A stretch of DNA of 64,000 bases from Massospora cicadina (taxonomy: Eukaryota > Entomophthoromycota > Entomophthoromycetes > Entomophthorales > Entomophthoraceae), in assembly GCA_022478985.1 (NCBI GenBank), contig JAKSZP010017388.1, forward strand, positions 1 through 64,000, read 5' to 3'. The translations under genes were made by a program, and so were the position numbers. Numbering within the stretch: position 1 is the stretch's first letter; every line of letters starts with the position of its first letter. The notes under the pieces were generated by a model that was not told the origin of the DNA, made no database searches, and worked only from the letters and a program-made list of their open reading frames with translations. This document shows positions 49,514 to 59,780 of the stretch, one piece after another.

Positions 49514-49882
49514 GGAAGGGAGAAACCAACTCTGTAGGGCTTTACTCATTATGATATTTTTCAGTGTAGACTTACCGCTCATAATGGGACTCAAACTAGT
49601 GAAGATGGCTTTTGACAAGGCTGGGAGCTGCACACTTACTATAGGTGATGGATCTTGGCTATCACCTCCTACTGACACACCCTCTTGATCTACTCCACCA
49701 ATTATTTGGTGATGAGAAGGGGGCAAGGAACAACCTTCAAGGGTTAAGATGTCACCCACCTTTTATCAACCACATGGGCTAGGTCGCCCTGATTGGTGAG
49801 GAGTGAACAGGCTTTTTGTCCCATTTTTAGTCTTGAGATATTCTTCTCTGTTGAAACGCAGGGGTGCTCTCCAGTACTTGCA

Positions 49883-51069
49883 GGTTGTTTTCAAGCTTAT
49901 TGGTTACAAATAATAAACTTATCAAGTAAGGTGGCCAGAGAAGAGGCATTCTGTTAGCAGGGAAGAGCTGTTTTGGGCTTAATCCAGGGAACAAAGAAGA
50001 TAAAAAAGTGAATGGCTAAGTTAAGGAATTATTATCTGAAAGTACTATTTGTTAAAGAAATTGTACAGCGACCTTCTTCTAGGGGTTCTCGTTTTAAATC
50101 ATAAGATAGTGGATTAAGAGTTTGGTGGGAGAGCAAAGATAAGGCTAAAAGTAACTTCACAAATGAGACAAACATTTCAATGATTCCCAAATACCACAAA
50201 ATGATTTAGAAGTCTATTTATATTCACTAATAATAGGTTAGGAGTTTGGTTAAACTTTGAGGCACCTTACAGTTCTTATTTTTTTCTTTTACTTAAAACT
50301 TATAGCTTGTCATTAAGATGAAGAACTGAAAATTAATGTGAGTAGAACTTAACTAAAGTTTTAGACCATCCTGATCTCCCAGATCATTAAACCCCTGGGT
50401 ACACAAGGACTTCATAAACCTTTGTGACCTTCTTAAGTTCTCCCTTTATATAACTTTAATGTAAAAGTTGTACAAATAATTATTTGCATATCAAATAGCT
50501 TTTTGAATTGACAAAATTGCAAGAATATGGTATCTGGATCAAAATGGACCCCTCATTAAACTATATGTCAGAATACCCTCTCTGGTTTAATAATTATGAT
50601 ACCCAGAAAGCCAAAAATTATTGAAATAATACCTATTGAAGTGTATATGCTGTTTTTGGACCATGTTTTAGCTAAAATCTTTTATAAAGAAGAACGATCC
50701 TAGGTCTATTAGAAGGTCTCTTAGATTAATTATAGAGAGCTATTGTTAGTATTAGATATATAAGTATACTTTGCGATTATAGAGACGTCAGCACAATTAA
50801 TGTTACTATGAATTCATATAAAGAGTTGAGATAGTAAAAAGTAATCTTTTAGCTATATAACTGCACTATCTGTAGTGGTAAGTATACCAAAAATAAATTG
50901 TAGCGTAATTAGTTTATATAAAAAGGTGGTTTAAAAAAGATCTGAATATAAATAAATAGAATATTAGTTGGGATTCTCTTAATAAAAGGATTTAAAAGTT
51001 TTTAAATTTTTTCATGTTTCATGAAACTTCAAAACTTATTATTAAAACTTTTTTCTGAAGTTCCTTAAT
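49883..51069. other. AT-rich spacer right of element E
   Basis: About 1.2 kb with no readable gene. A small palindromic motif GATCTCCCAGATC occurs near 50371, and a near copy GATCTGCCAGATC near 51825. I assign no function. Confidence 0.4.
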
Positions 51070-51760
51070 TAACTCCAGCCAACACCCTCCTCCGTCAACA
51101 TCTCCATGGGGCGATGGAACCCTTTGTTGATGGTATTTCCATCCCAAATTCCCCCCATGATTTTGATGAGGATGCAATATACAAAATTGAGGAGCTCACT
51201 TATGAAGTAAGCCGCTCTTGCATTGATGTGGCAAAAAACATCTCTGTTTGGCCAATTATCCCCAAACCTGCCAGCGCAAAAATACTTTCACTTGTGTGAC
51301 TGCTCTCATCACTTTTGAAGAGCATCAACTTGCTCAATACGTTGAGGTGATAGACACCTTCAGCCTCATTAATGAAGAAATCCCACAATTATACCTCCTT
51401 ATGCCACATGTTGCTGATGCCCCATCCCCTATGCTGTTCTCCATGGTCCACCAGCTAAAGCAGGTGCCATAAAAAGTTTCCCCAAAGCTTCCTCACCTTA
51501 TGATATGGCTTCCTAGGCTGATAACTTTATAAACTATATTAGGAATAAAAATTTTCCATAATCCCTTTGTTTAGCTCATTCACAAATAAAGATGTGTGGT
51601 GGCTCCCCCTTTCGTATTGGCACCACTAGTGCTAAAAAAAGTTCCTTAATTAACACTGTTGAGATTATAGTAAGCCCACATTAACCAGCTTTCTCAGAAT
51701 TTTGTAGTATATGCTTATCGGCTAGGAAATAAATTATGCTAGAAAACGTTGGAGTTATTG
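51070..51760 (+). pseudogene. Repeat G2: unrecognised coding-like sequence, copy 2
   Basis: Second copy of the G repeat (see 36130-36770). Open stretches at 51114-51299 and 51248-51472 overlap in two frames. A single frameshift near 51270-51300 joins IYKIEELTYEVSRSCIDVAK to LITFEEHQLAQYVEVIDTFS. Conserved features between copies are acidic residues around LAQYVE and the LYLLMPH run. The downstream non-coding part (GGCACCACTAGTGC near 51640) also matches G1. Function unknown. Confidence 0.5.
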
Positions 51761-51879
51761 TCGCTCATAATAACTATTGTTTAGAGAAATCTTGGGCAAA
51801 AACTTATTAAACCGTCAGACCTTGATCTGCCAGATCACTAATGTTTTTTCAGGGATTGTACCCAACAATAACCAAGAAA

Positions 51880-52594
51880 TCAATTATAAATTTTAGTATT
51901 GATGATTAAATTAGTTTGTAGGAGTCAATCAAATTTTGTCACCAATTGATTAAGGGAGTTTAGGACTTGATAGGCAATCAATGACGCCTTGGTAGAAACT
52001 AGCAGTTAACATTTTTGCTATTACGACCTGCTGTTTATGGGTAAGAGTCCCATACATAAGAAAGTAAGTAACCTGATAAGGGTGAATTGCTGTGGTTGAG
52101 TGAAGATATTGGGACACGTTCCTTTTATCAACCAAAGAGGGTCATCATTTAGTGTGACCCTGAGAGGGTTAATTTATCAGTGATGGCTGCCATTTTTAAT
52201 TGAGGAGCCAACATAAGAGTTAGGTGCCAAATTATCTTATACATTCCCTTGTATCTTACATGATAAAACAGATTAGATAATAATTGGATAAAATCTTAAT
52301 TGTATATAAATTAGTTATATAGTTTACTCTTTGGGATAAGAGTTTAAGGATTGAATATCCTTAGGTTATTTGTTTGATATCAGATCTCTGTCGTCTCAGC
52401 ATGAAAAGAATAAGGGAAGTGTTCCCTACCAATTTATAGATACCTTCAAGATGAAGAAGCACCTGTTAGCGATGAACTCTACACTTAAAGTGGCTTTGAG
52501 AGCACTCAACTTGTATTAGTCTTCACATTATTAGCCCCAATTCACTCAGCTAATTTAATTAACGCAATTTATCAGGAACCTATGTAGTTAAACA
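51880..52594 (+). repeat. Decayed family C LTR remnant
   Basis: Matches to the C LTR include CACCAATTGATTAAGGGA (near 51941, against 19437), GTTAGGTGCCAAATT (near 52218, against 19758), GGATAAGAGTTTAAGGAT (near 52343) and a terminal TATGTAGTTAAACA at 52581-52594. The left end is unclear. Of the three C LTRs this is the most diverged, so probably the oldest. Confidence 0.6.
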
Positions 52595-52601
52595 AGAGAG
52601 C

Positions 52602-53309
52602 TGTCAAGAACGTATCTGTAATTCTGCAGTTCCATATAAGTGGTGTAAGAGGGCCTACCCCGCTACCTAGGTACCCTTCTCTGAGATGGTGGATTTACTT
52701 ACTGCCAAGGAGGATGGTGCACAGGAGCCCCAAAGCATGGATGTCAAACAACTGGTTATTTAAGACCGGATGGAGGCTTGCACACAAGACTAAGCAAATG
52801 CAAACAAATAACTAAAACTAACGGGGGGTTTTATAGGAAGTTGACCAACAAGTAAGGTTGGTTTCAAAGGATTATTAATAAACAATGTAGGAAAATTTTA
52901 AATAAGAGGGTGCGGTACTAAGCCTAAATGAGCCAATAGGCGCACACTACAATTGGCCAGGGTACTATAACTTGATACAGTACAAACCTGAGATAATGAT
53001 TTCAAAATGAATTTTTCTTAATATACCAATATAGTAAATGTATTGGGTTTTAAAACCCTATTCCCCAAGCAACCAAATTTGAAATGTCTTTGTTTTTAAA
53101 TTAGCTGGTGCATTTTAACGCCCTCAATGTAACACAGGGCTGAGCACCACGCTACTCCCAGGACCAACTTTGGCATATCTTACCTATACCCAGCGTTGGA
53201 CCAGAGTATTTTTACGCCAGAAAGGCCTTGAAGCTAGACCTCTTTAACCTCCTGACTTCAAGCCTTGTTTTACAGTCTGTGTCCTCAATTATGTCATGTA
53301 ACCATGACA
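52602..53309 (-). mobile_element. Solo LTR A5 (family A), shortened
   Basis: It starts TGTCAAGAACGTATCTG and ends GTAACCATGACA on the plus strand, with flanks AGAGC (52597-52601) and GGAGC (53310-53314), 4 of 5 bases. At 708 bases it lacks nearly 200 bases relative to other A LTRs. It lies only seven bases from the end of the C-like remnant. Confidence 0.8.
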
Positions 53310-53508
53310 GGAGCTGAAGTAAGCTGCAATTTTTAAGAGTACAAAGCTCCCAGATTTTAACAAACACCCTATTAAAAACTAGTTGTACTATTTTCAGCAA
53401 AAGAATAAGCAATTTTAAGGCTTTATATATTTTATACTTAAATTGATTTTGATGCATCTTTTAATCCTGTCATTGTAGAAGAAAAAAATGTTTTGATATG
53501 TTGCCTAA

Positions 53509-55174
53509 TGTAAGGTTCCTGACCGCAGCTATCAATCTGGACTAAAATTTTGCACACTTTTAGGACCAATGGGGGTACCAACCCATGGTCCTTGTCCCTG
53601 ACCAAGATTGGAGAACTGAGGCACAGAGTCAGTGAGACGGCAGATAAAGTTTAGACTGTCCTGCCAGTTGGGATATAAAAGCACCAAAAAGGCAAGCCAG
53701 AATGCCAAAGGCATTGCCACACAAAGGAAGTTGAGTGTACAAGGAGATGTGTAACAATTGAATGCCAGTGGACCACAAGTGAAGAGGTAACAAATAAGGA
53801 ACCAGGCTGTTGTGACTCCAGACCTGGCGGCCCTTGATGTGGAAAGTTGTGCAATCAAATCAAGCAGTTTGGGGACCTCTATAGGAGAACTGGGTATTAA
53901 AACAGTGGCAAGGGGACGGAATCTTGCCTGGAGTGAGGATATTTGGGCTCACAGGGTACCAATCTACTGCTGGCGGATGGCCTTGACAATTGGGTTGAGT
54001 TCCAAGAATTTTTTACGCGATAAACCTACTTGAATGAGGTATAAACCATAGCTACTTCCATGACTGGGATTTCCCAGCCAATATGGGGCCCAAGGGGCCA
54101 CATCGTTAGTGCCTTAGGGAGTTTGGCCTGGAAAAATTTGAAATATTACAAGATAAAAGGAGCTCAGGGAAGTTTTCTAATGAATGGTAAATTTAAAAAA
54201 AATTGAAAGTCAATTTCTTAGAAGTGATACAAATGCTCAAATAGACAATCAAATTGGGATAAAGATTATGAAAGCACAGGATTGAGGCCCTCAAGATTTG
54301 ATCTAACCCAGCAAACTTTGAGCAAGGTGGAGAGTAAAAATATTAATTTAAATCACAACAGAGAGTCAGCAATGGCCAAGTTGCTGTTGGTTTAATCTCG
54401 GACGCCCAAATTGCAGTTTTAACGCATTTCCAATGGTTAGCTTGATGGCATCTCGCCCAATGGGCAATGGAAACCTCCCAAGGCCACCCCATGTAGGGGA
54501 AGTTTTAAGAGGTCGAAAACATGTTTGGGGTGCCCAGCCCACTTGCACTCAGTTACTTTAAAATCCGTTTAGCCAAGCGAGATTCAGCAACAGACGACCT
54601 TGATTTTAAGGGGAAGGTTCTAAGCTGCAGCTTTTATGACAATGGCCAATGCTATTGGCGAGTTCTGCCAAAAATTTGACATTAGGCACATTCGTCTTAG
54701 AAGGTATGCGCCAGTTGGGCTTTGTTACCAATGTTTTTGAGTCAGATTTTGAACTGGTGGCAACGTTTCCTTTGACCCAATGCCACTGGCGAGTTATGCT
54801 GAAGATATAACACTTGATACTCCATTTACCAAATGTGCACAGCCGTCAGGCTTCATTGTCAAGAGTTTAAGGCTTTTATTCTTAATTTCAAGGGCTTGTT
54901 GCCTTCATCTTCATGAGGACCTCTTGCCCACGGTGGTGCAAAATTTCAAACAATTCAATGCAAAATCCCTCAATTTGCCATACTAATTCGGCTGAAGTAA
55001 TTGCAGGGACAGGTGGTGGGAACTTCAAAGGGAGAGCTATTACCCATTGCTCATCTACCACATGGGCAAGATCTCCCTGGGAGATGAGAGGGCCAGCTGA
55101 CCTTATTGGACCCTTTTTGTGGGGAATGGGAACATCACTTGGTCTAACAGAGTGGGTGCTCTCCCAGACTTACA
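53509..55174 (-). repeat. 3' LTR of element D, unusually long (about 1.67 kb)
   Basis: On the minus strand it starts TGTAAGTCTGGGAGAGCACC directly after a polypurine tract. It shares several blocks with D'. Its first 130 bases resemble the start of the E LTR. The minus strand contains partly open reading stretches, such as 54548-54366 (VGWAPQTCFRPLKTSPTW and GLGRFPLPIGRDAIKL), with a shifted counterpart in D'. Whether this is coding or only conserved DNA is unclear. Confidence 0.7.
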
Positions 55175-55189
55175 TTACCCTTCCCTTTT
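55175..55189 (-). other. Polypurine tract of element D
   Basis: AAAAGGGAAGGGTAA on the minus strand abuts the TGTAAGTC start of the 3' LTR, in the same arrangement as in family A. Confidence 0.7.
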
Positions 55190-56400
55190 GCCAAAAGAGG
55201 GGCGACATCATTGGGTATTTAGTGAAGACCAAATTTTTGTAGGCTTTGGGCAACTTGATCACCAATAAAGTAGAAAACTTTGGGAGAGGGCGAGGAGCAT
55301 CTAGGTGGATGGCATGGAAAGTCTTGACCAAATCCAAACAGTTGGCTCAATCTTGGGCACTGAACCAACTGTTCTTATAGGCTGGATAGCCTTTCCACGC
55401 AACAAGATATTGGACAGATCTCTGAGAATTGAGGTAAGCCAGAATGCCCTCCGCTTCAGCTTCCTCTGCTCTCTCAATCACAGTAGGATCTGGATCCAAG
55501 GGGATTGCCCCCTTGAATGGGGACAACTGAGACACATGGAAAACTGGGTGTTGCTTAAAATGGGGTGGAAATTTAAATAGAAAGTGCCATTTTCCAGGTC
55601 AACTTCCCCTCAGATGGAAACTGGAGCACTTACTCACAAACTTTCATGAGGAGACCTGCATCTGTAAATGGCGCGTGTCAAGCATGACATTCGGACACTT
55701 TAATTTCATGAGCTGGGAGCCGCTTCTGATCTGCAAACCATTTTTAGTCACTTATAGTCTTAATTAGATGATCCTGAACCAAGGACTGTGTGGCCTGAAT
55801 ATGATGGGCATAGCTGGTGGCAGCTGGTACCTTTTGGCGAAGGCACAGTTCAACTGAAAATGAGGGGTTGTAAACCAAGGTTGCTTCATATGGGGAAAAC
55901 CCAGTGGAGGCATGCGTTCAATTTTTATATGTAGACTGAACAAGAGGAAGGTCATCAGCTTAGGTATCCTTAGTAGCTGCGGTGTAGCACTGCAGGTACT
56001 TTTCCAGGATCTGATTAACCCGTTCAGTTTGTCCATCTGGCTGGGGATGGTATGTAATGAAGCATCACGGCGTAATCTTTAAAAATGCTATGGCTTGTTA
56101 TATAATCAAGCCATGAACTGGGGACCACAATTGCTGACAAATATCCTATGGGAGGCCAGACATAGAGAGCAAATGGCGCATAAAGAGACTGGGAAGTCTC
56201 CTCAGAAGTAATAGTGGATGAGCATGGGATCAATAGGGAAAATTTTGTGATGTAATTCGCAACCAACATCACCACTGTAAACCCAATGGAACTGGGTAGT
56301 ACCACAATAAAGTCCATGGACAATGATGTCTATGGACCCTCTGACTGCTGTAGGGGATGGAGGAGACCATTCCTGCCAGACTGGTCCAATTTAGCCTGTG
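55190..56400 (-). pseudogene. Element D integrase and chromodomain (decayed, truncated)
   Basis: The integrase core begins near 56323 with SMDFIVVLPSSIGFT, which retains the first Asp, followed by YITKFSLLIPCSSTITSEET. The middle, with the second Asp and Glu, is broken by frameshifts. Conserved text returns as LEKYLQCYTAA in an alternative frame near 55980. A chromodomain at 55535-55347 reads QYLVAWKGYPAYKNSWF after an acidic stretch (ERAEEAEAEGILAY). The chromodomain is the best preserved part. The N-terminal half of pol is missing here because A4 is inserted at 56400. Confidence 0.8.
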
Positions 56401-56962
56401 TGTCATATTCAAATGACCTTATAGATGATACCAACAGAAGGGACAAGGCTGGGCGGCAGGAGTTCCAGAAGGTGAAACTTCAGGCCCTTCCTGATCTCAA
56501 ACACCTTAGTTCAACGCTGGGTACAGGCTAGGTGCGCCCAGGTTGGTACAAGTGATGTGCCTAAGATCAGCCCCTTGTTTTGGCTCTAGGGTTAAAACAA
56601 ATCAGTTTTTAAATTAAATGATAACTAAACAATTTGTTTAATCAGTGCATGGGGGTTCAAACCCCGTTCCATTTATGAAATTACTAGCTCAGGTCAGGTT
56701 CAACTTCAGTCAATTACTCGAGTAAAGTCAATTTCGAGATATGTGACCCTTTCAGATGGAAGCATGCGCTTATTGGTGCAACAATGCCTGGTACACTTCT
56801 GCTAATCCAAAATTTCCCTAGTTGGCCTAAGTATCTTTGCTTAAGAGCAACGTTTCTCATTGGTCATCTTCCCAATAAACCCTATCATTATTTTACATTT
56901 TTACATATGTTGACTTGAGCGCACCTGTACGTGGACCTCTTTGAGGGGATCTTGCAATGTGT

Positions 56963-57264
56963 TTTTTATTTTATTCATTTTTTTATTTATTCAAGGTGGG
57001 CCGACCTGAGGATAATACCGCACCAATTAAGGGAAATTGAATGAATGGGAAAGGAGGATAAAATCTGGAAAACCTCCATGCGCGGCATATGATAGGCCAG
57101 GAACTCCATGGACCGCCTTTGCTATTCGCTATCTTGGTTTGGGGCTTTGGTGCACAACGCCAACACATCATAATTTGTCCCCTACCCAAAGTTTCAGTAC
57201 TGGAATCAAACTTGGGGAGGCAGCAGTAGAGGTCCCTATTCTACCACTGGGGTATCCTCCCCTT
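56963..57264 (-). mobile_element. tRNA-derived SINE with 17-bp target duplication
   Basis: A 302-base insertion flanked by identical GGATCTTGCAATGTGTT at 56946-56962 and 57265-57281. The 3' LTR of A4 lacks it. On the minus strand the 5' end carries a pol III A-box-like TACCCCAGTGG (57254-57244). After 31 bases comes a B-box-like AGTTTGATTCC (57212-57202). This is tRNA spacing, and CAGTGGTAGAAT recalls tRNA-Gly. The 3' end is A-rich (about 33 bases of A with some T and G). SINEs are non-coding and move with the machinery of a LINE, which I do not see in this window. No second copy was seen here. Confidence 0.85.
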
Positions 57265-57862
57265 GGATCTTGCAATGTGTTAGCCAGTTTATTTTATTTA
57301 AATTATCAAAACCTCAGACTCACCGCTGGTTCTAACAGGTCCCCTCCAAACCCAGTCATTAGTGCACTCTACCCCTGTACCAAACTTGGTTATGAATAGC
57401 CTGTCAGATTATGTAATTGAATCAAAAATAAACCTTCAACAATCTACAGTTTGGGCCTATTTTCCCTCCTAATGCTTGAATTAATTCTCTAATTAAAACC
57501 TACTGCAAAAACACAGCTTTGGCCAATTATTGCAATGTGGATTTGATTATACTATTAAAAGCTCAGGCTGAATAACCCCGCACATTTAGGCTGATCTTCT
57601 TTGCAACTAATTGGCACGGGCTGATCAACTCAATTTTAATTCAAATTAATTATTCTATCAGCAGCTCAGGCTGAATATGCTTGCACATTATGGCCAATTA
57701 TCACTGCTTCAAATCTTGGCAATTGGTCCCAATTATTTGGAACAATATCAAACATTCAGTATAAAAAATCGTCTGGGATTGACCTGAAGTTAACATAAAA
57801 AAGTCCCATGGACAATCAGATGAATGAAAACGTAATCAATTTTCTACCTTAGGGCGAATTTT

Positions 57863-58200
57863 GTATGTTGGTATGCATAATCGGCATGATAGCACTTGCA
57901 CATGGACCACCTAAATGGGAGTACATAGTGCTATCAAGAGGGCCATTTGACATTAAAATTAGGGAATAATTTTTATCATCTGTATGATGAAAACATATCT
58001 TGAGCTAGTCCTGAAATAATTTTCATATGTCAACATGCATAACCGGGACAATAGCACTTGCACATGGACTACCCAAATGGAAGTACCTAGTGCTATTGAG
58101 AGAGGCCTGCCAACAGCCTGATTAAGGGAATGTCATTTATTTAAATCGACCACAAAATCTCCCATAATTTGTATTTCATCAGCAGTATGATGAAGCTCAT
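57863..58200 (+). repeat. Direct repeats inside solo LTR F
   Basis: A block with GCATAA, then ATAGCACTTGCACATGGAC and TAGTGCTAT occurs near 57863 and again near 58025, a spacing of about 162 bases. A third partial copy starts near 58178 (GTATGATGAAG). Upstream, GCTCAGGCTGAATA occurs at 57561 and 57663. Such arrays in LTRs often lie in the promoter/enhancer part. Confidence 0.65.
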
Positions 58201-58396
58201 TTTGAGACGATCCTAGGACCATTTTTCACACTCATTGTTGCGATTTTCATCCCTGAAATCCTCCCAATATGAGAGTATTTGCCACCAATAAACCTAGCAA
58301 TAAGTCTATGTCATATGAGTTCAAGGGCCAAACTGAGGTGGAAAATAATCTATGAGATTGTATGCTTGAATGTGGCCAGGAGATTCCTAATAGAGG

Positions 58397-58404
58397 TATA
58401 AATA
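58397..58404 (+). promoter_or_regulatory. TATA box of LTR F
   Basis: TATAAATA lies downstream of the direct repeats and about 45 bases upstream of a possible polyadenylation signal (AATAAAG, 58447). The arrangement fits U3-R of an LTR. Confidence 0.45.
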
Positions 58405-58968
58405 CAGGCGCCTGGCCTAATGAATTATTATCAAATAATCCAGTCTAATAAAGATCTATTTTATTTGATATACTTTCTGATTTGTATCCTAAGTCGCTTT
58501 TGGAGAGTGATGGCAAGCTGGGATCTCAGGATCCACAGCATGTAACTTTGCCTGCCTCAGCTGAAGTTCCCAATTATGGAGGGAAAATCAAATTCAAAAT
58601 TTGGCCAGAAAAGTTGGAGCCATTTGAGTATGCTAGTGAGTTTCCAAATGGTTCAAAAACTGTAAGCCACTAGCAAAATTGGGGATCATTTGGCTAGCTT
58701 CATCCAAAATAAGCGTGATAAATTTAATTAAACAAGCAAGCAGTCCTTAGAATTTCACACTGCCCTCTGTTTCACGGCCAAGTTTTGAAGAATGTTAGAC
58801 TTATTATTAATAATACTATGCTCAGCACCCTCGTCCTAAGTCTCTTTAGCTCAAGCACCATCTGCTGGGCTATTTTTATTATAACAACGACTACTAGTTC
58901 CCTTGCTTTGGTCCTGTGCACCAAGCACCACCACGCTGGGATTTGGTGATTTATAGATACTCTTGACA

Positions 58969-59780
58969 TTAGACGACCAACCTTTTATCTTTAAGTGCAT
59001 GAACTTTTTCCATGTGGGACTTTCACAAAGTGCAAATGGTGTGTGCCAGCTGGTGGCCACAGCTGCGATGAGGCTCACCACTAATTTTGCATTTGCTGAG
59101 GGTTGGAGCAGTCTGGCGTTATTCTCACTACCTCCAACCAGAAGATACTCACCCTTCTTACCTGTATCTGGTGGATACAGTCACTTCACATTCTGAGAGT
59201 CGTGATTCCCTGACTTTACACCGAAATTAATTAAATAAACACAAAAAAAATCGTTTTTCCTTTGGCACCACGTTTGGGCGGTGCAGGCAGGATCATCATC
59301 GAAGGACCTAATGGAGTTAGCCTTGGATAACGTTGTACAACCTGTCAACTAAATGGAGATAGAGTTGTTCAGAACCCAAAAACGCGTATTTTATCAATGT
59401 TTCCATATATACTACTGAGCCATGTCTATTCCCATATGGCTCATAAATGGACTCCTTTTCAGTGTATCAAATCACCCCAGAAAACCCACGCTTGACCACA
59501 ACAATGATCCGCGGGACCCAGGAGGAGTAGAAGGCGTTACAGTTACAATAAAAAATGTTTATGCAGCTTCTGAAGATATATTGGGATATGTGGCCTCAGT
59601 AGTAAGGGTGGAAAACTATCCCACTCCATTCTTTGATGCAAATATGTACCCTGGTGGAATGTAGACCCTGAAGAAGCGTTTGGTGGTGAAGTGTTGGTGT
59701 TTTCTGCTATAAATAAAGATCATTCGGGTTTTTTTCTACTGACTGCTACCATTTACCCCCTTTAGGGAAAATCATTACTA
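58969..59780 (+). pseudogene. A4 5' leader with short gag-like region
   Basis: The LTR is followed by TTAGACGACCAACC, the degenerate primer-site position. Then comes a leader homologous to those of A1-A3. A frame of 80 codons at 59422-59664 reads MSIPIWLINGLLFSVSNHPR and continues with VTVTIKNVYAASEDILGYVA and then ASVVRVENYPTPFFDANMYP. It extends the A2 sequence around 16800-16640. No zinc knuckle. This repeated text suggests an authentic N-terminal protein, but not a typical Gag. Confidence 0.5.

Larger units (their letters stand above)
37394..49882 (-). mobile_element. Element E: Ty3/gypsy chromovirus-like, 5' LTR split by A3
   Basis: E is a minus-strand element of about 6.5 kb once A3 is removed. 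The left LTR (37394-38382) is 989 bases. The right LTR in two parts (42947-43570 and 49514-49882) totals 993 and aligns along its length. Pol order is protease (about 41710), RT, RNase H, integrase and a chromodomain-like end (38640-38480). The outermost few bases and the TSD are uncertain, because the flanks do not match well. Pol is heavily decayed. The LTR end is related to that of family D. Confidence 0.8.
42947..49882 (-). repeat. 5' LTR of element E, split by A3
   Basis: Segments 42947-43570 and 49514-49882 together match the left LTR at 37394-38382. A3 sits between them, at the point equivalent to ATGGAAGGTGGAGGGG near 38005. The right end is CCAGTACTTGCA. Confidence 0.8.
53509..56400 (-). 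mobile_element. Element D: chromovirus 3' half, cut by A4
   Basis: D is a minus-strand element whose 3' LTR (53509-55174), purine tract, chromodomain and integrase core are in the window. Its integrase stops at 56400, where A4 begins, and the upstream half must lie to the right of the window. A second D LTR is D' at 1-1426. The left LTR end is set by TGTAAGGTTCCTGACC at 53509 and is less certain than the right end. Confidence 0.78.
57402..58759 (+). mobile_element. Solo LTR F (orphan family)
   Basis: A 1358-base insertion in the A4 5' LTR, starting TGTCAGATTATGTAATTG and ending TAGAATTTCACA. The right flank CTGCC (58760-58764) matches the empty site in the 3' LTR, while the left flank reads TAGCC. 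A TATA box (58397-58404) and AATAAAG downstream (58447) suggest plus orientation. No other copy or internal region is in the window, so its element type is inferred only from its ends and length. Confidence 0.65.
56401..58968 (+). repeat. 5' LTR of A4, interrupted by a SINE and solo LTR F
   Basis: It starts TGTCATATTCAAATGACC and ends ATACTCTTGACA. Parts 56401-56962, 57282-57401 and 58765-58968 sum to 886 bases, the normal family A length, and align with the 3' LTR at 63214-64000. The hairpin is at 56934-56951 (GACCTCTTTGAGGGGATC). Confidence 0.9.

Noticed and set aside
50371..51837. Palindromic GATCTCCCAGATC and GATCTGCCAGATC as possible regulatory sites
   Set aside because: Two short occurrences in AT-rich sequence are not enough to support a function.
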